Source: CAYLZO01 sp964387775 (GTDB lineage Bacteria; Chloroflexota; Anaerolineae; JAAYZQ01). From it: a DNA stretch of 29,818 bases. The stretch spans positions 1 through 29,818 of the forward strand of contig CAYLZO010000034.1 in assembly GCA_964387775.1 (NCBI GenBank), read 5' to 3'. The notes beneath the pieces were generated by a model. It was given only the letters and a program-made list of their open reading frames with translations. It was not told the origin of the DNA and made no database searches. Positions 14,695 through 22,625 of this stretch are shown here, piece by piece. Both the position numbers and the translations under genes were made by a program. Numbering within the stretch: the stretch's first letter is position 1; every line of letters starts with the position of its first letter.

Positions 14695-15035
14695 TCAGCG
14701 ATTTCGATGTGATCCAAAGCAAAGGTCACTTCGAGGGGGACGATCATGCCTTCGTGGCCACAGTTGGGGCAAACTGGGTCCTCGCTCTGAAAGCGGAGGC
14801 CGCAGCAGTTCCAGCAGATGAAGCGGCTGGGGGCTGGAAAGGTGATCACCTCTGCCGTCTCGGCCAACGTGCCAGCACTCAAACCCTCGACTAGATCTCG
14901 GAGCACCCGCTCTGTTTCTGAAGAACGACTGAACAACTCCAGATGTAGCGCCGTGATCCGATGGGCACCCCGCGAGCGAGCTTCGGCCAGGGCTTGCTCC
15001 AACATCGCTCGGACCTCTTCACGGTCAGGAATCAC
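14691..15035 (-). CDS. HypA/HybF-like zinc-ribbon protein
   Basis: A 114-residue protein resembling hydrogenase nickel-insertion factor HypA. It has the alpha/beta half (MLEQALAEARSRGAHRITAL, then SSETERVLRDLVEGLSAGTLAETAEV) and a zinc ribbon with Cys74/Cys77 and Cys89/Cys92 (CWNC, CPNC). True HypA begins Met-His-Glu, whose His2 binds nickel; here the N-terminus is MIPDREEVRAM and no such His is present. I chose GTG 15035, with GAGGGG 5 nt upstream. No hydrogenase or urease gene is present, so a different role is likely. Confidence 0.65.
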   Translation of the reverse strand: MIPDREEVRAMLEQALAEARSRGAHRITALHLELFSRSSETERVLRDLVEGLSAGTLAETAEVITFPAPSRFICWNCCGLRFQSEDPVCPNCGHEGMIVPLEVTFALDHIEIAD

Positions 15036-15141
15036 AGACGCCCCTCTTTCACTCCCGTAGGTGCCCGGCGTAAGGACCTTCCTACTCCTCGACCTTTTCG
15101 ACGACCAAAGTAAAATTCGCAGCCAGGGCAGCGATGGCGGC

Positions 15142-16293
15142 CTAGGGATAAACCTGCACCCACTCACCATCCTGCACCTGGTAGATATAGATCCGTTGAT
15201 TCTGCAAATCGCCATCGGCGTCGTAGGCCAACTCGCCCATCGGCGTCTCGATGGCCGGGAGGTTGCGGATGGCGTCGGCCACCTGGTCGGCGTCGAGGGA
15301 GCCGGCCTCCTCCGCGCCCTCGGCCAGGACCTCCATGGCGCTAAAGCCGTTGATGCTGTAGGTGTCGGGGTTGCGGTATTCGACGGCCTGGTACTCTTTG
15401 ATCCAGGTCTCGTCCACGGCCGCTTCGGGACGGGGCCCAAAGGCCGAGACGTAGATGCCCTCGGCCGCGGTGCCCGCCTCGTCGATGGTCGCCGCCAAAA
15501 AGGCCCCGTCGCTGGCCAGGAAGGGGAGGTCGATGCCGGCTTCCACCAGGTCGAGCCGCAGGTAGGGCGCCTCGACCTCGTAGCCGCCGTAGAATATCGC
15601 GTCGGGGTTGGCCGCTGCGATCTGGGGGACCTCGGCCTCGAAGGTCGCCTGTTCCACGCCAACTTGAAGGTTCACGACCACCTCGGCGCCCAGGGCCTGC
15701 AACTCCTCAGAGATCAACCGGCCCAGGCCGATGCCGTAGGGATCGTCGTTGTGGACGACGGCCACGCGCCGGGCACCCAGCGTGTTCACCAGGAACTCGG
15801 CGTCGACGCGCGCCTGGGCGGTGTCGTTAGCGTTGACCCGGAAAAAGTTATCGTAGCCTTTCTGGGTCAAGCTCACCTCGCTGGCCGTCGGCGTGACGAC
15901 GACGAGGGACAGATTTTCATAGATCTCCATGGCCGCCAGCGTCTGCCCGCTGTTCAGGTGGCCGATGACGCCCAGCACGCGCTTGCCCTGGGCCAGGGCC
16001 GCCTCGATCTCGGCCGCGATGTCCACCGCCACGTCCGAATCGGATTCGTCGTCCATGCCGACGACCGTCACCTCGTAGCCCAGCACGCCCCCGCTGCGAT
16101 TGATCTTTTCGGCCGCCAGGCGCGCCCCGCCCAGCACCGTCTGGCCGGCGTTGGCCTGAAAGCCCGACAGCGGCGCGGCGACGTAGACGATGGCCTCGCC
16201 CTTGGTCGGCTCGGGTGGGCCGCCACAGGCGCTCAGGAGCAACAAGCTGCACAGGGCAAGCACCAAGACGAAAAGTTTTGAACGCTTTCTCAT
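15142..16293 (-). CDS. Branched-chain amino acid-type ABC transporter substrate-binding lipoprotein
   Basis: A 383-residue periplasmic-binding-protein type I (LivJ-like) lipoprotein. The signal peptide runs MRKRSKLFVLVLALCSLLLL to the lipobox LSAC, lipidated Cys23. Family features: IVYVAAPLSGFQANAGQTVLGG, INRSGGVLGYEV, VIGHLNSGQTLAA, VVTPTAS and YDNFFRVNANDTAQ. Relatives bind leucine, amides or other small polar ligands; specificity cannot be read here. I preferred ATG 16293 (GAGGTGA 6 nt upstream) to GTG 16302. No permease or ATPase genes are adjacent. The frame continues for 19 sense codons beyond TAG (AAIAALAANFTLVVEKVEE) before a second TAG. Confidence 0.92.
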   Translation of the reverse strand: MRKRSKLFVLVLALCSLLLLSACGGPPEPTKGEAIVYVAAPLSGFQANAGQTVLGGARLAAEKINRSGGVLGYEVTVVGMDDESDSDVAVDIAAEIEAALAQGKRVLGVIGHLNSGQTLAAMEIYENLSLVVVTPTASEVSLTQKGYDNFFRVNANDTAQARVDAEFLVNTLGARRVAVVHNDDPYGIGLGRLISEELQALGAEVVVNLQVGVEQATFEAEVPQIAAANPDAIFYGGYEVEAPYLRLDLVEAGIDLPFLASDGAFLAATIDEAGTAAEGIYVSAFGPRPEAAVDETWIKEYQAVEYRNPDTYSINGFSAMEVLAEGAEEAGSLDADQVADAIRNLPAIETPMGELAYDADGDLQNQRIYIYQVQDGEWVQVYP

Positions 16294-16418
16294 TCTCTTC
16301 ACCTCATCCGTATCCTAACCCGGCCAGAGCCGGAACCAAAAGGGCAAAACGCCGTCCACAAAATCTTTGCTCAATGTGTCAGGATTTCATGGGTTAGGCC
16401 CTATCAACGTCACCGGGG

Positions 16419-17339
16419 CTAATTCCCCATAGTTCCTTTCTGCTTCGTTTGTCCAGAGGCGTTCAACGCCACCACCTCGGCGGAACTCAAACCCAGGCCC
16501 AGGAAATCGGTCCGCGATTGATACACCTCGTCCATGGTCGTGACCACGTCCTGCAGGGCCTGGACCTGGTGGGCGATGTCCTGCTCCAGGCGCTGGGCCC
16601 GCCCCGAGCTCACGTCCCGCGAGCCGAGGAGCATCATCTGCGAATAAACCGTGCCCATGGCCGTGATCGTGCTCTCCAGTTGGAACTGGGCGCGCTCCAT
16701 GACGTTCTGGAGCTTGCGCAGGTTGTCGCGCTGGATCTGGCGCTGGGCGATGGCCTGGCTGATCTGGCGCTTGACGGCGTCGTCGTCTTCAAGGGCCAGC
16801 CGCTTCTTCAGGCTCTCGATGGCGGGCTCGACCGTCTGCAGGTCCTGGCGGATCATCGGATCGGACTGGTAATCGTCCAGGCGCTTGGCCAGGCGAAAGA
16901 CGTTCTGCATCCAGTCGGTGATGCCCCGGCTGACGTCGGTCATGTGGTCGCGCAGGATGCCCTCGCGGCTCGTCTGGATGACCTCGTCGATGCGGTTCCG
17001 ATACTCCAGGGCCTTTTCCACGCGGTTGCGCAGCGCCTTGTTCTGGATTTCCTTCGGCTTGAATTTTTCCCGGAACATCTCGGCTACGGCCTTGGCCCGG
17101 AACTCGGGATCCTTGACGCTGCTCCAGACCAGGCCCACCTCGCCCAGGGCGCCCAGGACCAGCCAGAACCACCACTGGAACACGCCAAAGAGGGCCGGAA
17201 TCACCCCGGCCAGGGTCAGGAAGGCCAGGCTGGCCGTCAGGGCGATGATGACCGCGCTCTCCCAGCGGTAGACCGAGCGGGTCAAGATCGCCCGGCCGGC
17301 CCGCTGTTCGAGTTCTTGTTGAAAGCTGCGTTGTGCCAT
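16419..17339 (-). CDS. Two-TM coiled-coil membrane protein
   Basis: A 306-residue protein with a short cytoplasmic N-terminus, two transmembrane helices at about 28-48 and 52-71 joined by a tight turn, and a long helical region (about 95-270) rich in heptad-like patterns (KRLALEDDDAVKRQISQAIA, QRDNLRKLQNVMERAQFQLE). By charge both ends should be cytoplasmic. I do not recognise a named family. It is the last gene of a same-strand series with a VWA-fused binding protein, a second binding protein and PspA, so it may transmit a signal or form the membrane platform of that locus (inference). Confidence 0.8.
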   Translation of the reverse strand: MAQRSFQQELEQRAGRAILTRSVYRWESAVIIALTASLAFLTLAGVIPALFGVFQWWFWLVLGALGEVGLVWSSVKDPEFRAKAVAEMFREKFKPKEIQNKALRNRVEKALEYRNRIDEVIQTSREGILRDHMTDVSRGITDWMQNVFRLAKRLDDYQSDPMIRQDLQTVEPAIESLKKRLALEDDDAVKRQISQAIAQRQIQRDNLRKLQNVMERAQFQLESTITAMGTVYSQMMLLGSRDVSSGRAQRLEQDIAHQVQALQDVVTTMDEVYQSRTDFLGLGLSSAEVVALNASGQTKQKGTMGN

Positions 17340-17380
17340 CTATCTAATACCGCTATCCGTCAAAGTTGCCGGGACGGGCT

Positions 17381-17674
17381 TTAAGCCATCGCTACTTCAA
17401 CTGTTTGCCATGTTGGCGCTGGTGCAACTCTCTTCACCTCGCGCCCCACCTTGTACAGAAACTCGGGTGCCAGGTCCGCCCCGTTCGGCCATTCGATGGT
17501 ATTGGTGTTAGGATTCACTGCAACCTGCCGGAACAGCGACTGGTCCTTTAGCGGTTCAAAGACCTCTCCATACAACTCTTCTTTCAGATCTACCTCTTTC
17601 ACGACTCCGTTGTTAAACGTCAATCTCAGCCTATAATCCCCCAGGTATGTCACCTTGGTTACGTGCAAAAACAT
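17381..17674 (-). CDS. DUF2442 family protein
   Basis: A 97-residue protein matching DUF2442: VTYLGDYRLRLTFNNGVVKEVDL, then GEVFEPLKDQSLFRQVAVNP and TIEWPNGADLAPEFLYK. ATG 17674 has AGGAGGG 4 nt upstream; the open frame further upstream is the shadow of the DUF4160 gene. It starts 8 nt after the DUF4160 stop. The two families regularly occur as such pairs, and a toxin-antitoxin-like role has been suggested for them, but the activity is not established. Confidence 0.9.
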   Translation of the reverse strand: MFLHVTKVTYLGDYRLRLTFNNGVVKEVDLKEELYGEVFEPLKDQSLFRQVAVNPNTNTIEWPNGADLAPEFLYKVGREVKRVAPAPTWQTVEVAMA

Positions 17675-17682
17675 AAACCCTC

Positions 17683-17940
17683 CTACTCCAACGGCGGTAT
17701 TGGCTTCAACGGCTGCTGTGCCTCCGCCCGTTCCCAATTTGCCATCAACTCGTCCTGATACCGCTCAGACCACTCGAACAACATCCGCAAGGCTCGTTTC
17801 GACATTTTTCCCGTCACAACGCCGGTTTGAATCTCAATGGTAACCTCTTGATCTTGATAATTGGCGTGAAAATGAGGCGGAGGATGGTCTCTGTAGTTCA
17901 TAAAGACGACGATCCCATAGAACCTACTGATTTCCGGCAT
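17683..17940 (-). CDS. DUF4160 family protein
   Basis: An 85-residue protein with the DUF4160 signature: MPEISRFYGIVVFMNYRDHPPPHFHANYQ, where the HPPPHFHA motif is diagnostic, then VTIEIQTGVVTGKMSKRALRM. It is the first gene of a pair with DUF2442 and sits 29 nt after the VWA gene stop, splitting the coiled-coil gene from its operon. GGAG lies just ahead of the ATG. Confidence 0.92.
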   Translation of the reverse strand: MPEISRFYGIVVFMNYRDHPPPHFHANYQDQEVTIEIQTGVVTGKMSKRALRMLFEWSERYQDELMANWERAEAQQPLKPIPPLE

Positions 17941-17969
17941 AACTCCGATCCCCTGCTGACTCGAGTCAA

Positions 17970-19676
17970 CTAAAAGTACGTGGACAGGATCTTGTACAGC
18001 TCCCGGATCGTCTCCAGATCGCCCTGGCGCACCTGGCCGCCGCTCGGCTCGGCGATGGCCTCCAGCGTGGCGTAATCGGCGTCGTCGCCGTAGGCGATGC
18101 AAAAGACGACCACCGGCACCTCGGCGTCGGACTCGAGGTCGCGCACCAAGCTGCGCAGGCTGGTGCGCGAGTTGTTCTCCTGGCCGTCGGTCATGACCAC
18201 GATGGCGTTGATCCGCTCCGTGTCGCCCAGCTCGACCAGGCGTCGATGCGCCTCGGCGACGCCGTCCAGTAACGCCGTATCCCCCTCGGCCACCAGGCCC
18301 TCCACCGCCGATTCGAGGGTGGCCCGGTTGCTGCCCAGCTCGTCCAGGTAGACCAGCGTCTCGACGCCGGTGGAGAACTCGATGAGCCCCACCCGCTCCA
18401 GGTCGCCCCGGATCTGGTCGAGAAAGATGCGCAGCGCCTCCTTGGCCTGGTCCAGCTTTTCGCCGCGCATCGAGCCCGACGTGTCGACCACCAGGTAGAC
18501 GTTGGTGTGGCGCTTGGTGTACCACCACACCTCGCGGACGACCTTGACCACACTGGCGTTGGGCACCTGCAGCGCCGTCTTGGGCTCGTCGGGGTTCACG
18601 CCATTTTCGGCCGTCAGCGGCGAGTCGGGACCGTCCAGCGGGATCGACAGGTCGGCGGGACGGTAGCCGTGGCGCAGCATGAGCTGTTGGGCCTCGGGCG
18701 AGAGTAGGTAGTCGCGGAATTCGGCAAAGACCTGGCGGTGATAGGTCGTCAGGGCGTCGATCTCTAGCAGGGCCAGGGGATGGTCCTCCCACAGCGCCCC
18801 CTCAGCGGGATAGACGGCCACCAGCCGCTCCTGCTCATCCCGGTAGGTGTTGAAAAAGACGACCATCTGCTCCTGGACCACAAAGGCGTCGAGAAAGTCG
18901 CGCCCCTCGGCCAGCGCCTGCTCGATGATGGCCGGCTCGTCCCCTTCGCCGTAGTAGCGCACCGTCTTTTCCAGGGCAGCCACGTAATCGAGCGTGGCCT
19001 GGTCCTGCACGTCCTCGATGGTCAGCCCCCGCGTCTTGCCCGCCCCGGCGTAGAATTCGGCCAGGGTGGCCAGCAGGCCGCTGGCCGAGCTGGTGGAGGG
19101 ATGACTCCAGGCGAAATCGGGGTCGCTTTGGGCCCGGGCCAGGAGATCTTGCCAGCCGATGGGTTGGTCAGGCCAGCCCATCTCGCGGGCCAGGCTCTCC
19201 CACATGGCAATGACCACCGGGCTGACGCCGTAGCGCATCGTCTCGCCCACGACGACGACCTCCAGGTCGCCAACCTGGTCGCTCCACTCCTCGTCCAACT
19301 GGCCCAGCCACACCGACGAATCCGGCGTCATGGCCTGGAAGGAATTCTCGCCGGCCAGCACGGCGTTGACCATCGTCTCCGGATCGAGCTGGATGCCCTC
19401 CACCTGCATCCGCTCGCCGTCCGGGGTCTCCAGTCGCTGGTCGTTAAAGCCCTCGACCAGCGTCTTGAAGACCAGTTCCTTCTCCGGCGAATAGGCCACT
19501 ACCAGGGCCGTCTTGGCCGACGGCCCGACCCTCGGGTCGTCGCCGTCAAAGAGCCGGCTCAACAGGGCATAGGTGCCACAGCAGAGCGCGATCATCATAA
19601 AGAGGCCGCCCACGAGCAGGAACAGCACCAGTCTCACATTTTTTGACGAGGAACGACGTGTCGTGCGTCTACTCAT
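17970..19676 (-). CDS. Membrane-anchored solute-binding protein fused to a VWA domain
   Basis: A 568-residue protein. Residues 14-40 form a transmembrane anchor; about 55-350 is an extracellular solute-binding fold (KTALVVAYSPEKELVFKTLV, FQAMTPDSSVWLGQL, then a C-terminal FAEFRDYLLSPEAQQLMLRHGYRP). A VWA domain follows with a complete MIDAS: DTSGS at 398-402, the Thr in EGDTALLDGV, and MTDGQEN further on. The binding domain looks paralogous to the preceding gene product (FNDQRLETPDGERMQVEGI against FNDEKHTLEGRPIRVTITP). It starts 12 nt after that gene. A metal-dependent protein-protein contact outside the membrane is the likely role; the ligand is unknown. Confidence 0.88.
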   Translation of the reverse strand: MSRRTTRRSSSKNVRLVLFLLVGGLFMMIALCCGTYALLSRLFDGDDPRVGPSAKTALVVAYSPEKELVFKTLVEGFNDQRLETPDGERMQVEGIQLDPETMVNAVLAGENSFQAMTPDSSVWLGQLDEEWSDQVGDLEVVVVGETMRYGVSPVVIAMWESLAREMGWPDQPIGWQDLLARAQSDPDFAWSHPSTSSASGLLATLAEFYAGAGKTRGLTIEDVQDQATLDYVAALEKTVRYYGEGDEPAIIEQALAEGRDFLDAFVVQEQMVVFFNTYRDEQERLVAVYPAEGALWEDHPLALLEIDALTTYHRQVFAEFRDYLLSPEAQQLMLRHGYRPADLSIPLDGPDSPLTAENGVNPDEPKTALQVPNASVVKVVREVWWYTKRHTNVYLVVDTSGSMRGEKLDQAKEALRIFLDQIRGDLERVGLIEFSTGVETLVYLDELGSNRATLESAVEGLVAEGDTALLDGVAEAHRRLVELGDTERINAIVVMTDGQENNSRTSLRSLVRDLESDAEVPVVVFCIAYGDDADYATLEAIAEPSGGQVRQGDLETIRELYKILSTYF

Positions 19677-19688
19677 TTCTATCTCCCA

Positions 19689-20885
19689 CTACCGGCCCGC
19701 CACGTTCAGATCGAACCAGCGCAATAGGGCCTGCAGCACGTCCCGGTCGGGCGAGCGCATGGCCGTCGTGCGGGGCACCACGCCCACCACGCCCTGGCCC
19801 GCCCATTGGTCAAAGAGGCTGCCTTCACCCATCACCGGCACCTCGGGATTGGCCGGCCGCAGGCCGTAGGCCAGCGCCTGGCGCTGCACGTCGGCCGTCA
19901 GCAAGTATTTTTCAAACTCGAGCGCGGCGTTCTTTTCCAGCGCCGTGGTCTCGGCGCCCATCCAGACGGTGAAGGGAAAGTCAAACCAGGTCACGTACTC
20001 GGGATAGACGATGCGCAGCGGGTCGGCCCAGCGGGTCTGGATGCCCTGCATGTTGACCAGCAGGTCGCTCTCCAGCAGTTGGCCGGCGTCGCCCGTGGTG
20101 TAACCAAAGAGGGCGAGGTCGGCCACGGTATACGTCCCACCCGACAGGTCGCTCATCGAGCTCATGATCTCGCCCAGCCACGCCTGGAACTCGGGGTTGG
20201 TCACGTCCTCGACGCCGATGTTGGTCCTGTCATAATACTCGCCGGCCGCGGCCACCATCGCCGCCAAGCCACTGATGTTTTTGCGCGGATTGGAGATGGC
20301 CAGCTTAAAGTAGCCCCAGTCGGGCTCACCGCCCAGCTCGGCCCAGCCGCCGGGGGCCATGGCCGCGTCGTGGATGGCATCCCACGAGATCTCGCCGTAG
20401 CGGGCCTCCAGTACCTCGGCCCGGCTCTCATAGATGCCCCAGGTCAACAGGGAGATGACCAGGGGCTTGGCCCGGTACTCGCCGTCGGTGAGAAAGACGT
20501 CGCGGCCCAGGCGCTCCTTGTAAGCAGCGTTGACCAGCTCGACCAGGTAGCGGCTGTCGGGGATCCAGGCCGTGGGCAGCGGATCGAACTCGTCTCGCTC
20601 GTAGCGTCCCTTGGCCGTCAGGCCATCCATCGGCGTGATGGTCACGCGGATGGGCCGCCCCTCCAGGGTGTGCTTCTCGTCGTTGAACTGGTGCGCCGCC
20701 TCCTGCACCCAGTCGGCAACGGGCAGGGCCACGACCACGTGCACTTCCAGCGGACCTTCGCCCTCCACCGGCTCGATGAGGCCCGGATCGGAGCCGTCGC
20801 TTAGCTGGCTCCAGATGATGCCGGCGACGACGATCACGACCGCCAGGCCGATAATGGCGAAAAAGATGATGCGTGTTCGATTCAT
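19689..20885 (-). CDS. Membrane-anchored extracellular solute-binding protein
   Basis: A 398-residue protein with an N-terminal anchor (residues 6-26, IIFFAIIGLAVVIVVAGIIW) and no lipobox, followed by a type II binding-protein fold: VHVVVALPVADWVQEAAHQF, FDPLPTAWIPDSRYLVELV, SWDAIHDAAMAPGGWAELGG, PFTVWMGAETTALEKNAALE and the final FEKYLLTADVQRQALAYGLRP. No transporter permease or ATPase lies nearby; instead the VWA-fused paralogue follows. It is therefore more likely a sensor or assembly component than a transport receptor. GGGAG is 7 nt before ATG 20885. Confidence 0.85.
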   Translation of the reverse strand: MNRTRIIFFAIIGLAVVIVVAGIIWSQLSDGSDPGLIEPVEGEGPLEVHVVVALPVADWVQEAAHQFNDEKHTLEGRPIRVTITPMDGLTAKGRYERDEFDPLPTAWIPDSRYLVELVNAAYKERLGRDVFLTDGEYRAKPLVISLLTWGIYESRAEVLEARYGEISWDAIHDAAMAPGGWAELGGEPDWGYFKLAISNPRKNISGLAAMVAAAGEYYDRTNIGVEDVTNPEFQAWLGEIMSSMSDLSGGTYTVADLALFGYTTGDAGQLLESDLLVNMQGIQTRWADPLRIVYPEYVTWFDFPFTVWMGAETTALEKNAALEFEKYLLTADVQRQALAYGLRPANPEVPVMGEGSLFDQWAGQGVVGVVPRTTAMRSPDRDVLQALLRWFDLNVAGR

Positions 20886-20908
20886 CCCGCTACTCCCTAG
20901 TTGTTCGT

Positions 20909-20936
20909 ATTATAACGGATTCTGCGCATTAAGAAA
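20909..20936 (-). promoter_or_regulatory. Possible promoter for the SBP/VWA genes
   Basis: A perfect minus-strand TATAAT (20914-20909) with a weak TTTCTT 16 nt upstream overlaps the stop codon of the PIN gene. It suggests that the binding-protein genes can be transcribed independently of the toxin-antitoxin pair inserted before them. Confidence 0.45.
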
Positions 20937-21347
20937 CACAAATTCTTCAAAATCTTTCGTGTTCACAGTATAGAGCCCGGAAATGCCATGATCTTTCAAG
21001 GTGGCCACCAAGGCCACGTCAAACACCTTCTTTCGTGTCGTGACGGTCTTGAGCAAGTCGAGCAACGTATCCAGTTGCGTCGATTGATGGTAGAGAATGG
21101 TCACTCCAGTATCCAGATAATCCTGAACAATCTGAATGGCATCGGGCAATGGCAGCGGCGTGCCAAGTTGATGCCACGTGATCACATTGAGAAACTCCAT
21201 AAGCACTTGTGCAGGAAGACAGATGGTAAGATTCCCGTCAACGTCGCGCGTATTCATCACCTGCTCAACAAAGGCTTTGGCTTGTGAATGAAAAGGGGAT
21301 GCCGTGTTATGGGCATACACGAGCAGATTCGTATCCAGGGCATACAT
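20910..21347 (-). CDS. PIN-domain toxin (VapC family)
   Basis: A 145-residue PIN-domain RNase: MYALDTNLLVYAHNTASPFH (catalytic Asp5), LMEFLNVIT (Glu), KKVFDVALVATLKDHGISGL (Asp) and YTVNTKDFEEF. The start ATG 21347 overlaps the antitoxin stop as TAATG, giving coupled translation. The module separates pspA from the binding-protein genes of the same strand. Confidence 0.92.
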   Translation of the reverse strand: MYALDTNLLVYAHNTASPFHSQAKAFVEQVMNTRDVDGNLTICLPAQVLMEFLNVITWHQLGTPLPLPDAIQIVQDYLDTGVTILYHQSTQLDTLLDLLKTVTTRKKVFDVALVATLKDHGISGLYTVNTKDFEEFVFLNAQNPL

Positions 21348-21562
21348 TATGCCCATCCCCGTTCGGTGTACATTTCCCCGCGATCAACGGAAATATCAGC
21401 GCCAAGATTGAATGTCCGAACCGTAAACCTCTTTTGCGCGTTCGTTCGAGGTTCCGAGTAGGCAATGTCCCGTTTCAGGGACTGCAACAAGACCTCTATG
21501 GCCTCAATCCGATCAGCCATTGGCGCCTGCTGCAATTGTTGAACCGTTTCTTGTGCAAGCAT
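21347..21562 (-). CDS. Antitoxin partner of the PIN toxin
   Basis: A 71-residue protein beginning with a helix (LAQETVQQLQQAPMADRIEA, IEVLLQSLKRDI) and followed by a short basic and acidic tail (KRFTVRTFNLGADISVDRGEMY). The tail pattern, ending FNLGxDxxVDRxxxY, is one I associate with small VapB-type antitoxins. ATG 21562 has AGGAG 8 nt upstream. Confidence 0.85.
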   Translation of the reverse strand: MLAQETVQQLQQAPMADRIEAIEVLLQSLKRDIAYSEPRTNAQKRFTVRTFNLGADISVDRGEMYTERGWA

Positions 21563-21727
21563 ACGCAATTCTCCTTCTCAATCACTCGCATTCTGTATGA
21601 CAGTACTTCTACAGAACTCCTCTGCACAAGGAACCTGAGCAGGTGATAAAGAAAGCGTCTGAAACCTAACTGTGGCCGTTAACAACAGACACCCCCTGTT
21701 AGTGGCAAACACACATTCCCGGTTGCT

Positions 21728-21755
21728 GAAACCCTCAACGCATGTTGGGGGTTCC
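21728..21755 (-). terminator. Hairpin downstream of pspA
   Basis: GAAACCCTCAAC and GTTGGGGGTTCC pair in 11 of 12 positions around a 4-nt loop (GCAT), about 40 bp after the PspA stop. No T-run follows on the minus strand, so it may be a weak or factor-dependent terminator or a 3'-end stabiliser. Confidence 0.4.
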
Positions 21756-21791
21756 GATGGGTTTGCTCTACACAATGCGGTTTCAAACCGT

Positions 21792-22472
21792 CTACGAACC
21801 CAGCCCCAGGCGCGCTTTTCGCTCGGCCAACTGGGCCTCCAGCGTGCTCCGCTCCAGCACCTCGTCCATCTGAGCGTCGAGGCTGCCGGCCAGCATCTCG
21901 CTCCGGGCGGAGGCCTTGTCCAGCCGGGCGCGGATGCCCTCGGCCACCCGCGAGATGTCGGCGTCGCCGGCGCCCATCAGGTCGTCCAGCGACCTGATGG
22001 CCTTGGCCGTGATCTCTTTGGAGCGGGCCAGGTCGAGCAGCGCTTGGAGTTCCTCCCGCTCTTGCTTGACCGTCGTCAGCTTGGCCTCCAGCTTGAGCCG
22101 GGCGTCCTTGAGATTCTGGAACTCTTTGTCCTGCCGCTCGATCATCTCCTCGTAGTTCTGGAGCAGGCGGCTGACCGAGTTGAGCTTGCTCTGCGCGGCG
22201 AGGGCCAGGTCCTCTTTGCCCTCCCGCAAAAAGATGTCGATGTTGCGGTCGAGCTCGGCGGCTCTCTGGTCCAGATCGGACTTTTTGCGGCGGAGGGTCT
22301 TGAGTTCGCCGCCGACGGTGGCGACGGCGTCCTCCAGGTTCTCCAGGTTGTCCTCCACCTCGCGGACGTACTGGTCAAAAACCGCCATGGAGTTGGCTTT
22401 CAATGCCGAATCCACCATGGCGTGCAGGTTGGCCGAAATCAGTGTCTGGACTTTTTTCAAAAGACTTGCCAT
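21792..22472 (-). CDS. pspA: PspA/IM30 (Vipp1) family membrane-stress protein
   Basis: A 226-residue ESCRT-III-like protein that binds stressed membranes from the cytosol. The sequence is helical throughout, with N-terminal amphipathic helix (MASLLKKVQTLISANLHAMVDS), then the long hairpin helices (YVREVEDNLENLEDAVATVG to RQDKEFQNLKDARLKLEAKL) and conserved AKAIRSLDDL further on. GGGAGGA lies 7 nt before ATG 22472. It follows an AAA/winged-helix regulator by 153 nt and precedes, after an inserted toxin-antitoxin pair, two binding proteins and a VWA protein, so this looks like an envelope-stress locus. Confidence 0.93.
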   Translation of the reverse strand: MASLLKKVQTLISANLHAMVDSALKANSMAVFDQYVREVEDNLENLEDAVATVGGELKTLRRKKSDLDQRAAELDRNIDIFLREGKEDLALAAQSKLNSVSRLLQNYEEMIERQDKEFQNLKDARLKLEAKLTTVKQEREELQALLDLARSKEITAKAIRSLDDLMGAGDADISRVAEGIRARLDKASARSEMLAGSLDAQMDEVLERSTLEAQLAERKARLGLGS

Positions 22473-22625
22473 TGGTTATCCTCCCAGTCTATTTCGTCTT
22501 GCCTATTCCGTATCGCGGCCACGGGACAGGCAGGTTGGATGTCAAAGCTACGGCCCCATTCTAGCACGCTCGAAGGGATGCTACATGACTCATCGCTGAC
22601 AGGCTGCTGACGGCCGGGGCGCTGT

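Noticed and set aside
15036..15662. N-terminal extension of the HypA-like frame
   Set aside because: It is Arg/Ser/Pro-rich shadow sequence of the binding lipoprotein in another frame; GTG 15035 has its own ribosome site.
15061..16281. A 406-codon plus-strand frame opposite the binding lipoprotein
   Set aside because: Antisense shadow of a protein with clear signal peptide, lipobox and family motifs.
16314..16398. CCTAACCC and GGGTTAGG inverted pair about 70 bp apart in the gap upstream of the lipoprotein
   Set aside because: Short arms, long spacing and no other element features; likely chance.
17943..18792. A long minus-strand frame running upstream of the DUF4160 gene
   Set aside because: This part is the out-of-frame shadow of the VWA gene; the DUF4160 domain begins at ATG 17940.
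22473..22625. Search for a sigma-54-type promoter before pspA, as in enterobacteria
   Set aside because: No GG-N10-GC element in the right context; TTGACA is present but has no matching -10 at 16-18 nt.
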